Shown: one piece after another, positions 1 to 7,132 of the stretch
Numbering within the stretch: the first letter of the stretch is position 1
Layout of the letters: each line of letters opens with the position of its first letter
Made by a program: the position numbers and the translations under genes
From: a virus
Length of the DNA: 42,175 nt
Strand: one strand, 5' to 3'
Virus record (IMG/VR): IMGVR_UViG_3300040957_000105
Location: 1-42,175 of that record
Notes under the pieces: model-generated
The model's database searches: none
What the model was told of the DNA's origin: nothing
Seen by the model: only the letters and a program-made list of their open reading frames with translations

Positions 1-63
1 TGCACATCGCGCAAAAAGCGCGCGATTCGCACTTTCCCACAGCCGCGACGACGGCGGGTTTAG

Positions 64-123
64 GGTTACATTTCCAATGTCTCGACGAGCGGCCCCAAGG
101 TTACATTCTTAAATGGCTTGACG
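64..123 (+). repeat. Direct repeat in the left control region
   Basis: Two copies of a roughly 24-base element lie 35 bases apart, at 64-87 and 99-123. Both begin GGTTACATT, continue to AATG after 3-4 variable bases, and end CTCGACG or CTTGACG. They sit upstream of the first early gene and the second copy ends in a TTGACG hexamer. Such spaced copies are typical of operator or integrase arm sites, but no binding protein is identified. A short hairpin (ATCGCGC at 6-12 with GCGCGAT at 20-26) lies further upstream. Confidence 0.5.
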
Positions 124-143
124 CGGGCACGAGCAGGTATACT
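118..143 (+). promoter_or_regulatory. Possible early promoter
   Basis: TTGACG at 118-123 and TATACT at 138-143 resemble sigma-70 elements upstream of the first early gene. The spacer is only 14 bases, shorter than the usual 16-18, so either the -35 is not used or an activator is needed. The -35-like hexamer lies inside the second copy of the direct repeat, which would fit repression or activation at that site. Confidence 0.3.
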
Positions 144-252
144 GTCTTCAGTATCGAGAGCGGGCCGCACATGCTGCGGTTCCAGCAACCGAGCGGAACA
201 TCTGCCACGGTGCTAAGCCGACTAAGTCGGGATACGGCCTGAGGAGGCAAAA

Positions 253-777
253 ATGAAAACCATAAAGAAATGTACGTATGCACCGGGCGGGCGTGAAGCT
301 GAGCGTAAATTCCTCGCTCAAGTTGACGCTGAGTTGTCTTTTGAAAACACGAAGACTAAGACCCACTGGCCGCAGCAGGGCGACGAGGGCCGCACAATTT
401 GCAAACGCAACATAAAGGATGTACGCCTCGCCAAGCCGGGTAGCGGGGCGACTTGCGAAAACTGCAAACCATTCAATTTCCTCAACACACCCGAGGAGTT
501 ACAGCATTTTGAAGAAGTCAAGAAGTGGTCTGCGAAGCTTCCCAAAGTTGGCGACCTCATCACGGAACAGATCGATGTGCTGGATGCCGAGGGCCAGCCC
601 AGCGGGAAAACTGTAACGAAACAGTTTGAGATTGTGATGGCCGACACCGTGGATGAAGCCATCGGCTTTGACAACATCGTCAAACGGCCCACGGTCGGGC
701 AGCGGCAGATGTTGGGCTGGAAGACCGGAGACATCGTGCTCAAATTTCATGTACGTGAAATCAAGGAGGCAAAATGA
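253..777 (+). CDS. Hypothetical early phage protein, 174 aa
   Basis: First gene of the rightward early block. ATG is preceded by GAGGAGG with good spacing, so the start is well supported. The product is soluble and mixed charge, with no membrane segment and no motif I recognise. Cys residues at the start and near residues 74-77 (CENC) could bind metal but do not form a clear finger. Its end overlaps the next gene by 4 bases (ATGA), so the two are probably translationally coupled. Function unknown. Its position suggests an early role such as host takeover or DNA metabolism, which is inference. Confidence 0.8.
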   Translation: MKTIKKCTYAPGGREAERKFLAQVDAELSFENTKTKTHWPQQGDEGRTICKRNIKDVRLAKPGSGATCENCKPFNFLNTPEELQHFEEVKKWSAKLPKVGDLITEQIDVLDAEGQPSGKTVTKQFEIVMADTVDEAIGFDNIVKRPTVGQRQMLGWKTGDIVLKFHVREIKEAK

Positions 778-998
778 AAAACACAAAAACCTTCAACGAC
801 GAATCAGAGTTTCAAAAATTCTCCCGCGAATGGAATGAAGAGGTCATCGTGCTCGATTGCGGGTGTGAGGGCACGAGGGGCTACGCCTGTGCTGTTAGCT
901 GCAACAACTGCGGCAATATGGCCTGCCCTGAGTGTGATGACAACGTGCAGGGTGTATGCCAAAGCTGCCGTGACGCTGAGGCTGACAGCCAACTATGA
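774..998 (+). CDS. Small Cys-rich putative zinc-binding protein, 74 aa
   Basis: Starts in an ATGA overlap with the gene upstream and ends in another with the gene downstream. The second half is dense in cysteine: CGC, a lone Cys, then CNNC, CPEC and CQSC spacings, resembling a treble-clef or B-box-like zinc module. The N-terminal 30 residues are acidic and charged. Zinc-ribbon mini-proteins of this kind are common in phage early regions and may bind nucleic acid or host proteins. No specific family is recognised. Confidence 0.75.
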   Translation: MKNTKTFNDESEFQKFSREWNEEVIVLDCGCEGTRGYACAVSCNNCGNMACPECDDNVQGVCQSCRDAEADSQL

Positions 999-1264
999 CA
1001 CCTACACACAGCTACGACCTGCCCTTGGAGCGGGCAATCGTCCTCGCTCTGTACGAACGACAGATGTCCACCAGCGAGTTACGTAAACGGTTTGGGTGTC
1101 GTGTCAGAGGGGCAATTCAGGGTCTCGTGAGATACGGCAGCGTCGAAAAAGTCGGTGACAGGTTCGTGCGTACTGCGATTACGTCTGGCAATGACCTGTA
1201 TGAAAATGTCTGGAGCCTCACCGATGGCGGGATGATTCGTGCCGATAAGTTGCAGCGAAGATAG
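995..1264 (+). CDS. Small hypothetical protein, possible winged-helix fold, 89 aa
   Basis: Coupled by an ATGA overlap to the Cys-rich gene. The pattern of an N-terminal helix (LERAIVLALYERQMS), a second helix (TSELRKRFGCRVRGAIQGL), then a basic turn and two strands (GSVEKVGDRFVRT and NVWSLTDGG) looks like a compact winged helix in which the second helix would contact DNA. This rests on pattern alone, with no family match claimed. A small early DNA-binding regulator is plausible. The operon segment of three coupled genes ends here. Confidence 0.7.
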   Translation: MTPTHSYDLPLERAIVLALYERQMSTSELRKRFGCRVRGAIQGLVRYGSVEKVGDRFVRTAITSGNDLYENVWSLTDGGMIRADKLQRR

Positions 1265-1335
1265 CCCGGCTCAGAATACCGAGTCGCAACCAATAACGAA
1301 GTTCAACAACCCCTCGGGGAGAAGGAGCAAATTGT

Positions 1336-1938
1336 ATGGCGAAGCAAAAGGAGCAAGTAGTTGAATTGAAGCGGTTGGACATTCAGAAAATCACACTGAC
1401 GCTCGTCGGCGACAGCCCTCTCATCATGCACAAATGGTCTGAGAAGGCGAAGAAAGAAATGCTCGACAAGCAGATGAAGAAAGCCAAAACCGCGAAGGCA
1501 GCCAAGGACCCGGAGCAAGATTACAAGGATTCCTTGTACGAGTATCCGGGCGGCGGGTATGGTTTTCCCACCATCGGCATCAAGGCCGCAGCAGTCAATG
1601 CCGCCGCACAGTGCGACATGTTCAAGACTGATGCTCGTGCCACATTCCACATTGACGGTGAATTGGTGAAGATCGACGGTGAGCCGGAGCCCCGTGAAGA
1701 TATGGTTCGCGTCGGCATGGGCACCGCCGATATTCGCTATCGCGGCGAATTCAAAAATTGGAGCACCACCTTCACCATACGGTACAACGCCAGTGTCCTG
1801 TCCGCTGAGCAGATCGTGAATCTGTTTAATGCGGCTGGTTTCGGCGTTGGCATCGGCGAATGGCGTCCGCAAAAGAGCGGCTCCTACGGTCGTTTCCACG
1901 TGGCAACTGGTGCGGAAGCAAAAGCAGCCACAGCGTAA
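1336..1938 (+). CDS. Hypothetical phage protein with RAMP-like architecture, 200 aa
   Basis: ATG lies downstream of AAGGAG, at somewhat long spacing. The protein begins with a strand ending in a GDSPLI motif (residues 25-30), followed by a long Lys-rich helical stretch (34-65), a GFPTIGIKAAAVNAA segment (76-90), alternating strands, and a C-terminal glycine-rich motif, GIGEWRPQKSGSYGRF (172-187). The order of an SPLI/TPLL strand, an IKAA helix and a terminal G-x-G-x-x-R...G-x-G loop recalls RAMP proteins (Cas5/6/7-like ferredoxin folds). The product of 5129-6004 shows the same order. The RAMP relation is my inference from pattern, not an established assignment. Function unknown. Confidence 0.8.
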   Translation: MAKQKEQVVELKRLDIQKITLTLVGDSPLIMHKWSEKAKKEMLDKQMKKAKTAKAAKDPEQDYKDSLYEYPGGGYGFPTIGIKAAAVNAAAQCDMFKTDARATFHIDGELVKIDGEPEPREDMVRVGMGTADIRYRGEFKNWSTTFTIRYNASVLSAEQIVNLFNAAGFGVGIGEWRPQKSGSYGRFHVATGAEAKAATA

Positions 1939-1958
1939 AAGGCACGGTGTCTGGCTAA

Positions 1959-1980
1959 CGGGGCGGTGAGAGCCGCCCCG
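1959..1980 (+). terminator. Strong hairpin after 1336-1938, possible terminator
   Basis: CGGGGCGG at 1959-1966 pairs perfectly with CCGCCCCG at 1973-1980 around a six-base loop. It lies 21 bases after the stop codon. No T-run follows, so it may stabilise the 3' end of the transcript or act as a weak or Rho-assisted stop. It immediately precedes the pentanucleotide array. Confidence 0.45.
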
Positions 1981-1992
1981 ATCAGACTGCAT

Positions 1993-2463
1993 GGCAGGCG
2001 AGGCTGGGTGGGGTTTGGTGTGGCATGGTGCGGTGCGGCTGGTTGAGGCTGGGCATGGCAAGGTTTGGCAGGCGGGGTGGGGCGAGGCGAGGCCCGGTCT
2101 GGCTGGGCACGGCAAGGTGCGGCTTGGCTTGGCTTGGCATGGCAGGCGGGGTTAGGCATGGTGTGGACGGGCGGGGTTTGGTTTGGCAAGGCGAGGTGCG
2201 GTGCGGCATGGCAGGCGTGGTGGGGTATGGCACGGTACGGCATGGCAAGATAGGGCTTGGCTTGGCATGGCAGGCAAGGTTAGGTGGGGTGAGGTCAGGT
2301 TGGGCTCGGCTTGGCATGGCTTGGCAAGGTTTGGCAGGCATGGCATGGTTCGGTGTGGTTAGGTTAGGTTGGCAGGGCAAGGCTGGGCAGGCAGGGTAAG
2401 GTCAGGCGTGTCAAGACAAGGTTAGGTCGGGTTTGGTTCGGCTTGGCAGGCAAGGTATGGAGG
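1993..2463 (+). repeat. Degenerate pentanucleotide (GGYNN) repeat array
   Basis: About 94 consecutive five-base units follow the consensus GG[C/T]NN, for example GGCAT, GGCTT, GGCAA, GGTTT, GGCAG and GGTGC, with only occasional phase slips. The plus strand is therefore almost free of CC and rich in G and T, and the GG-N3 spacing could support two-layer G-quadruplexes. Open frames on both strands here (plus: Gly/Ala/Trp/Arg-rich; minus: Pro/Ala/His/Cys-rich) are by-products of the five-base period and have no ribosome sites. The array separates two early genes and has a shorter inverted counterpart at 13815-13879. Confidence 0.9.
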
Positions 2464-2515
2464 GAAGTACCGAGTAGAAACACTAACGTTCACAACAGGA
2501 TTTCAGGAGGAACTT

Positions 2516-3031
2516 ATGGTTTACAAGTTTAAGTCAGCAGCACAGTTGTCGCATCTCGATGCTCAAGCTTGCGGTAAGAGGCTTGAACAAATCGAAAAGA
2601 AGTCCGGGGCAATTACTCCGGTAGCGGTGGTGAACGATGCACGCAGCAAAGCTTCACCATTACATGACGCCTTCACTTGGGACGACAAGGAAGCGGCGGA
2701 AGCCCATCGGTTGAACGAGGCCCGGTATTTGCTTCGTAACATCGTTGTGGTCACGAGCGAACCGGAAGATAAAGAACCCACCGTTATCCGGGCCTTCATT
2801 TCGGTACCAAACGCAGCATCAGACGACGTGGACGTGGAGGAGCCAACTAAGGGCTCGTCTTACATCAACGTTACGGATGCACTGAGCGACCCCAAGCTGC
2901 GGGCCGTGGTGCTCAAGAGGGCGTATGACGAACTTCTTGCATGGAAGTGTCGGTACGAGGCCCTTGAAGAGTTCGCCGGAGTTCGCAAGGCAATCGCTTC
3001 GGTGAAATTCAAGGCAAAGGCAGCGGCGTAG
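2516..3031 (+). CDS. Conserved phage protein of unknown function, 171 aa
   Basis: ATG is preceded by TCAGGAGGAACTT, a very strong ribosome site. The sequence matches a recurring phage pattern: an N-terminal helix, a VVNDARSKASPLHDAFTWDD segment (about residues 38-57), an EAHRLNEARYLLR helix, an RAFISVP strand, then C-terminal helices with a KRAYDELLAWKCRYEAL stretch. I recognise this arrangement from other temperate phages, where it is annotated only as hypothetical. It lies alone between the repeat array and a leader hairpin. The role is likely early and is not known. Confidence 0.8.
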   Translation: MVYKFKSAAQLSHLDAQACGKRLEQIEKKSGAITPVAVVNDARSKASPLHDAFTWDDKEAAEAHRLNEARYLLRNIVVVTSEPEDKEPTVIRAFISVPNAASDDVDVEEPTKGSSYINVTDALSDPKLRAVVLKRAYDELLAWKCRYEALEEFAGVRKAIASVKFKAKAAA

Positions 3032-3100
3032 CATCTCCCAAAAAAACTTAACCGTCGATTGAGGGCTTCATGCTATGTTGGGAAAGTAAGCGGCGATCCG

Positions 3101-3109
3101 GTATTAGTA
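3101..3109 (+). promoter_or_regulatory. GTATTAGTA motif, copy 1
   Basis: One of five intergenic copies of GTATTAG(T)(A). TATTAG may act as a -10-like element, and here a TTGGGA hexamer lies 18 bases upstream. A hairpin and the start of 3191-3604 follow. The promoter role is inferred from recurrence. Confidence 0.35.
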
Positions 3110-3147
3110 AGTGTTCGGGGTCGCGTCCGATCAGGTAGTTGCTTTGG

Positions 3148-3173
3148 GGGGCACGGTCCTCATCCCGTGCCCC
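3148..3173 (+). other. Leader hairpin upstream of 3191-3604
   Basis: GGGGCACGG at 3148-3156 pairs perfectly over nine bases with CCGTGCCCC at 3165-3173 around an eight-base loop. It ends about eight bases before the GAGG ribosome site of the following gene. No T-run follows, so a role in the 5' leader (stability or translation control) is more likely than termination. Its presence argues against the longer in-frame TTG start at 3059 for that gene. Confidence 0.5.
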
Positions 3174-3190
3174 GCAGAGATGAGGAAGCA

Positions 3191-3604
3191 ATGAAGAAGA
3201 AGTTAAGTTGGGAATATCCCGAAGACCTTACACCCGCACCGTGGGAACGCGAAGCCGATGCGTACACGGATAGCGGCACCAGCCCACCCGAGGATGAAGC
3301 TTACGCCCGAGTCTCGGACCCGGCGACAAGCCACGCAGCCGCAGCATCGGTAAGCACTAACGCTTACGAACAAACCGTTCTCGATACCCTCCGGCAATAT
3401 CCTGACAGCACCATCCTCGAAGTCCAGCAAATCACTGGCATCGACATGCAGACGATCAGCCCTCGCTTCGCACCGCTGCGACGCAAAGGCATGATTGTGC
3501 CCACGGGCAAAAAGAAAAATGTAACGGGGAAGGCTGCTCTCACATGGCGGGTGGTCGAACGCAAAAGTGCGGTGCAGATCGCAGTGGAGGCATTAAGTGG
3601 CTAA
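3191..3604 (+). CDS. Winged-helix phage protein, probable DNA-binding regulator, 137 aa
   Basis: I choose the ATG at 3191, preceded by GATGAGGAAGCA, over the upstream in-frame TTG because of the leader hairpin. The N-terminal third is acidic and low-complexity. The middle carries the familiar RVSDPATSHAAAASV stretch, followed by a helix-turn-helix (YEQTVLDTLRQYP..TILEVQQITGIDMQTISPRFAPLRRKGMI) and a wing with a Lys-rich turn (PTGKKKNVTGKAALTWRV). This arrangement recurs in phage proteins with a MarR- or LexA-like winged helix and probably binds DNA. Its target is unknown. The end overlaps the next gene by 8 bases. Confidence 0.8.
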   Translation: MKKKLSWEYPEDLTPAPWEREADAYTDSGTSPPEDEAYARVSDPATSHAAAASVSTNAYEQTVLDTLRQYPDSTILEVQQITGIDMQTISPRFAPLRRKGMIVPTGKKKNVTGKAALTWRVVERKSAVQIAVEALSG

Positions 3605-3812
3605 GAAACATCACGTCTCACTCACAACAACACAAGGGTTGGTTGCCCTAAGCATTTATCAAGTTGAATCGATACTCTTGCGGCCTGATGGCGTCATCAT
3701 CATAGAAACCCGGACCTGCAAGACTCACGAATTGCTGCCGCCGAAAGGGGACCCGAAGGAGAGGTTTACCCGGTTGTGCAGTCTTGTGTACGGACAGGAA
3801 GACAATGGCTAA
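3597..3812 (+). CDS. Small hypothetical protein, 71 aa
   Basis: GTG start overlapping the previous gene by 8 bases; a GGAGG just upstream (within the previous gene) serves as ribosome site. The product is a short alpha/beta protein with two hydrophobic strands (LVALSIYQVESILL and GVIIIET) and a basic C-terminal part. No membrane segment or known motif is seen. It overlaps the DUF1376 gene downstream by 8 bases, so it belongs to the same translation-coupled unit. Function unknown. Confidence 0.7.
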   Translation: MAKKHHVSLTTTQGLVALSIYQVESILLRPDGVIIIETRTCKTHELLPPKGDPKERFTRLCSLVYGQEDNG

Positions 3813-4692
3813 GCAGAACAAACTGACTTGGGTGCCGCCGTATATGCCGCTCATCTGGCAAGACTGGATGAGTAGTGCCGACATCCGCAGTATGACCATG
3901 GCTCAGCGGGGCATCTACATCAGCATACTACTCCACCAATGGATTTACGACGGCGTCCCCCGCGACGCTTGGCAACTCTCAAAAGACATCAATGCGAAAT
4001 ATGACACCGTCAAACGCTTCCTCCAAACTTACCCCCATTTGTTTGTCTGTCGGGAGTGTGGTGGGAGTTGGACGGGAGCAGTGGGGGAGTGCTGCGGGAG
4101 TAGTGGGGGAGTAGTGGTGGAGAACATTAAACTCAGAAATCTCAGAAAAGAAGCGATTTCCGACACTCCCCTCGGGACAAATAAAACAAAAGCAACTGAA
4201 GTTAAGGTAATACAACAGCAGCAAAAGCAGCCGTCGCAGGGTAAGAGGCGGAATGATGCTTTTTCTGAGGGAAGAGAGAGGGTTGTCCTCAGTGTAGGTG
4301 GGGTTACTACTCGCGACGCCGACGCCCCGGCCCCGATCAAGGAAGAGTTGATCGCCGGGTACACACGGGCCGAACTTGAGGCCCGCCGTGACCTTCATCT
4401 CGCAGCCGGATTTGGCTATCACTTCGATGAGGTTACTCGCGATCCGCAGTGCATCTATCGCGAGGCGTTCATCGAGAAAACCAACTTCATGACGAGCCCT
4501 GTGCCGAAAAAGAAAAAGTCAACCGAAGGCGGCAGCCGTGCGGATTCAGAGTACCGGGACCTGACAAAATACTCCGCTTTCGATTGTTGTGATTGTCATA
4601 CCCCTCTGCCCATAGGCGACTGGCCTCACCCCCGATGTCAGGCGTGTATTGACAGATGTAATCAGGAGGCCGCAAATGAGACTAACAATTGA
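3805..4692 (+). CDS. DUF1376-type phage replication protein, 295 aa
   Basis: ATG at 3805 follows ACAGGAAGAC and is preferred over an in-frame TTG 21 bases upstream. Residues 8-75 match DUF1376: a WVPPYMPLIWQDWMSS opening, MTMAQRGIYISILLHQWI, then a PRDAWQLSKDI helix and a winged-helix-like region. Proteins of this family sit where phages encode replication-initiation or helicase-loading factors. CREC and CC within residues 82-97 and a terminal CCDC...CQAC pattern (from about residue 260) suggest two added zinc sites. The middle is Lys/Gln-rich linker. No helicase or DnaC-type ATPase follows, so host enzymes are presumably recruited. Confidence 0.85.
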   Translation: MAKQNKLTWVPPYMPLIWQDWMSSADIRSMTMAQRGIYISILLHQWIYDGVPRDAWQLSKDINAKYDTVKRFLQTYPHLFVCRECGGSWTGAVGECCGSSGGVVVENIKLRNLRKEAISDTPLGTNKTKATEVKVIQQQQKQPSQGKRRNDAFSEGRERVVLSVGGVTTRDADAPAPIKEELIAGYTRAELEARRDLHLAAGFGYHFDEVTRDPQCIYREAFIEKTNFMTSPVPKKKKSTEGGSRADSEYRDLTKYSAFDCCDCHTPLPIGDWPHPRCQACIDRCNQEAANETNN

Positions 4693-4876
4693 ACTGTTCT
4701 ATGACTCGATCAAGGCTGATTTTGTTGTCAGCCCCAATTGTCCACTGCCGTTGAATGTGCAGCGGCGGGTTATCGCTGAACTGAAAAAGGCTATGGCCGA
4801 GGAGGGCCGGGACCTCACCGAGTTTCTGAACCTCCACACTCACAACGCATACGCACGGGAACTCAGACAGAAATGA
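4676..4876 (+). CDS. Small hypothetical protein, 66 aa
   Basis: ATG at 4676 follows CAGGAGGCCGCAA, a strong ribosome site lying inside the end of the DUF1376 gene, and the two overlap by 17 bases. This start is preferred over an upstream ATG in the same frame. The product has an N-terminal strand (RLTIELFYDSIKADFVV) and a C-terminal helix (QRRVIAELKKAMAEEGRD). It is coupled to the next gene through ATGA. Function not recognised. Confidence 0.7.
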   Translation: MRLTIELFYDSIKADFVVSPNCPLPLNVQRRVIAELKKAMAEEGRDLTEFLNLHTHNAYARELRQK

Positions 4877-5079
4877 GCACTCATTACTGTGAGTACGGTG
4901 AATGCGGCAGGCCCGCCCCGTTCAAGGTCAAGACTGGCGGACCTATCTTCGGTCGCAAAGAGATTTGGGTTTGTGCCGATCACTACGACCTGATCGAGCA
5001 CGTGAAGGAAGAATTCATTCGTCCGGTCATGACGCCGGGCGGCAAGCTGGTCAAAAGTTTCACGGTAACAATACCGTGA
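4873..5079 (+). CDS. Small putative zinc-binding protein, 68 aa
   Basis: Begins in an ATGA overlap. Cys and His residues pair at two places: CEYGEC near the N-terminus and VCADHYDLIEH in the middle, separated by a beta hairpin. This CxxxxC...CxxH layout resembles a small zinc knuckle. The C-terminus is basic and extended. It is one of three small Cys-pair proteins in this window (with 774-998 and 11195-11506). Role unknown. Confidence 0.7.
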   Translation: MSTHYCEYGECGRPAPFKVKTGGPIFGRKEIWVCADHYDLIEHVKEEFIRPVMTPGGKLVKSFTVTIP

Positions 5080-5128
5080 TTTGTAACAAATCAAATAGTC
5101 GCGAGACGTTAAAGTGCAAGAGGTAAGT

Positions 5129-6004
5129 ATGGCAAAAGTCGTAGCAGCAAAAGCAGCATTACCGAGTGAGGTGAAGAAGTACAGCGTGGAAGTTGCATTC
5201 CTCACCCCACTCCTCGGCACAGCACCGGAGAACCCGGCACTGTATGGCGATTTTATCATCGGCAAAGCCCTCGACGCGAGGTTGAAGAAGGCCAAGACCG
5301 AGGAAGACAAAGAAGCGGTTGAGCAAATCCGCAAGGCAATGTTGGACCGGGAAATCAGTATGTTGCCCGGCAACGCCAACAGCGAACTGCTCGAATCGCA
5401 GGAGAAATCCGTGCAGGATGTTCTCAAGGAAGCGGCTGAGGAAGGTGCGGAAGTCGTGAAGGGCCGCACGGTATTTCGTCGCCTCAAAGGTCAAGGCGGT
5501 GGTCCCGGCATGCTTGGTTATCAATGGCGTGGTTATCTCAAGGAAGCTGCGGTCACGCACAGCGACATTCCGCAGCCGGAATCGAAGATCGACAAGTTTT
5601 GCTGGATCGGCGAAATCGGCATCCCGATTCTTCGCAACGGCAAACCGTTACGGGATGTTGACGGCGAATTCTCACGCCCGCTTCGCACCAAAGATCAGCG
5701 GACTGGCGTATCCCGCGTCTGCATCGCAACCAGCGAATTTATCAATCCGTTCCCGGTTACCGGATGTAAGTTCACGGTGTTTGTCATGCCGAAGGGATTC
5801 TCGACGGCGTACTCTGGCGGGAAGTTTTCCGCCGACGACGTGAAGCATTGGCTCGAAGCTGGAGCATTCAACGGAACCGGGCAATTTCGCAGCGGCGGGC
5901 ACGGCTGCTTCAAAATCGTTTCCTTCGTTGAGGAAGATGTCGATTGGAAAGATGCGTTGAAGGCACGCTTGAAGATGCTCGAAGACGGCGTGCAGTTGTA
6001 CTAA
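5129..6004 (+). CDS. Phage protein distantly paralogous to 1336-1938, RAMP-like architecture, 291 aa
   Basis: ATG at 5129 follows AAGAGG. The layout parallels the 1336-1938 product: a first strand with FLTPLLG (24-30), a long charged helical insert (48-110), GYQWRGYLKEAAVTH (130-144), a two-strand segment with PILRNGKPLRD, then strands with RVCIATSEFINPF and KFTVFVMP. It closes with SADDVKHWLEAGAFNGTGQFRSGGHGCFKIV (234-264), close in spacing to SAEQIVNLFNAAGFGVGIGEWR...SGSYGRF in its partner. The terminal glycine-rich loop and TPLL strand are RAMP-like; the family call is inference. Last gene of the early block. Confidence 0.8.
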   Translation: MAKVVAAKAALPSEVKKYSVEVAFLTPLLGTAPENPALYGDFIIGKALDARLKKAKTEEDKEAVEQIRKAMLDREISMLPGNANSELLESQEKSVQDVLKEAAEEGAEVVKGRTVFRRLKGQGGGPGMLGYQWRGYLKEAAVTHSDIPQPESKIDKFCWIGEIGIPILRNGKPLRDVDGEFSRPLRTKDQRTGVSRVCIATSEFINPFPVTGCKFTVFVMPKGFSTAYSGGKFSADDVKHWLEAGAFNGTGQFRSGGHGCFKIVSFVEEDVDWKDALKARLKMLEDGVQLY

Positions 6005-6757
6005 TCACACGGGTGAATTCAGGCCCGGCGACCGTGTTGGCGTAGTTAAGTGATGAAAGGCTGGGGCGTAGTTTGACGGACCTTAGTCAGGGCTATTCTG
6101 AGCACCGCCTTGTTGCGTTAGGGTTATGTTTAGTGTACTGAGGCGTGGGCCTCGCTAAGCACAGCGAAACACTGGCCGAGTTCACCCGCATTCCGCAGCG
6201 GCAGCGTAAGACCAACTGAAACAACGGCAGGGCAAATCCAGCCGAGACAAAGGCAGGGTAGTGGTCGGCAGTGAAGCCAATGGCACAGCGTGGATTGTTC
6301 AGGCTTTGCATCATTCGGCGACGTTTTGGCTTTGCAAGACAGGGCGATGCTAAGGCGAGGCGACGGTATGCAGGATCGAGCAACACACGGCTCCGGCGTA
6401 CCGGGGTGATGACGGTTCGGTAATGTGGAGGCAAAGCAGCCAACAGCGACGGAACTGCACTGTCAACCGTGGTTTTGGCTAAGCCTTGATCGCAGCGGCG
6501 TAGCTTACCATTTCTCCGCAGTGGGAGACGAAGGCTATGTTGGCACTGGCGAAGTTTTGCCTAACACTGAATCGGCTCTGGACCGCTTTGCAGTGGCACC
6601 ACGGACCAATGTGCTGGAAGCTTCGGCAGAGCGATGTCGGCTTTGGAAGCCGAGGGCATAGCGGGACGATGCAGTAATTCGGCAATGGCAAGCCAACGAA
6701 CGGAACTGCAACGGCGTAGCTTAACCAATCGGTGAAGAGCCACGACGCAAACTAAAA
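6005..6757. other. Long non-coding region with dispersed degenerate repeats
   Basis: About 750 bases lie between convergent gene blocks with no credible gene: open frames are short, lack ribosome sites and overlap in conflicting frames. The stretch contains repeated blocks. AGCCAAC..ACGGAACTGCA occurs at 6438-6459 and 6691-6710, and GC[A/G]RCGGCGTAGCTTA at 6492-6507 and 6708-6723, with related GGCGTAG words at 6039 and 6065. It ends at a bidirectional terminator. It may be a structured RNA, a replication or recombination site, or remnants of deleted genes; the sequence does not decide. Confidence 0.6.
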
Positions 6758-6781
6758 GGGCTCCCAAAATATCGGGAGCCC
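6758..6781. terminator. Bidirectional intrinsic terminator
   Basis: GGGCTCCC at 6758-6765 pairs perfectly with GGGAGCCC at 6774-6781 around an eight-base AT-rich loop. AAATTTTT follows on the plus strand and TTTTAG on the minus strand. It can therefore stop both rightward transcription from the early block and leftward transcription from the 6812-7511 operon. Confidence 0.85.
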
Positions 6782-6811
6782 AAATTTTTGCGTATTAAGC
6801 AACAACGAACC

Positions 6812-7132
6812 TTACTCCTGACGCCGGGGGTGGTCACCGACAACCATCTCCGGTCTTACTTCCAACACAGCGATCCGCGACGGCGGAATGGGACGGCAAT
6901 AGAAATAGTCCGCAACACTGGCGTCAGGATCGTCGTGCAATACTGCGTTATCCGACAATACGACCAGCAGCAGGACCCGCTTTCCTTCCACACGCTCTGC
7001 CCATTCCCACGCATCGATTAGATTGTCCGTGAGGTAAACACGGGGACATCCCCTGATTGGGAACCGCCGCAACCCGTGCTCAAGAATCGACGGGAGGGAT
7101 TTATCAGACGTGCCGTGGTAGAGAATTTTCAC
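6812..7132 (-). CDS. Small ADP-ribosyltransferase-fold protein (KptA/DarT-like), 106 aa
   Basis: The GTG at 7132 makes a GTGA overlap with the 30-aa gene upstream; another GTG lies one codon earlier, and AGGGAG precedes both. Near the N-terminus is LYHGTS (4-9), followed by an IL..GL helix, RVYLTD (31-36) with A..W after it, a LLLVVL strand, and RPIPPSRI (80-87). An HGT strand, a YL[TS] strand and a late IPPSxI strand are hallmarks of the ART fold seen in RNA 2'-phosphotransferase (KptA/Tpt1) and DarT-like enzymes that use NAD. The protein is very short, so either a minimal enzyme or a non-catalytic relative is possible. It faces against the late genes, as lysogeny or accessory genes often do. 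Confidence 0.75.
   Translation of the reverse strand: MKILYHGTSDKSLPSILEHGLRRFPIRGCPRVYLTDNLIDAWEWAERVEGKRVLLLVVLSDNAVLHDDPDASVADYFYCRPIPPSRIAVLEVRPEMVVGDHPRRQE

Noticed and set aside
1-60. Direct terminal repeat between window start and end
   Set aside because: The first and last bases show no common stretch long enough to claim terminal redundancy, so circularity rests only on the attP argument.
1884-2399. Long overlapping open frames on both strands in the pentanucleotide array
   Set aside because: They follow from a five-base repeat free of stops, encode low-complexity Pro/His/Cys or Gly/Trp/Arg peptides, and have no ribosome sites.
3059-3190. Upstream TTG extension of the 3191-3604 gene
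   Set aside because: It covers a strong leader hairpin and the ribosome site at 3182, so the ATG at 3191 is a better start.
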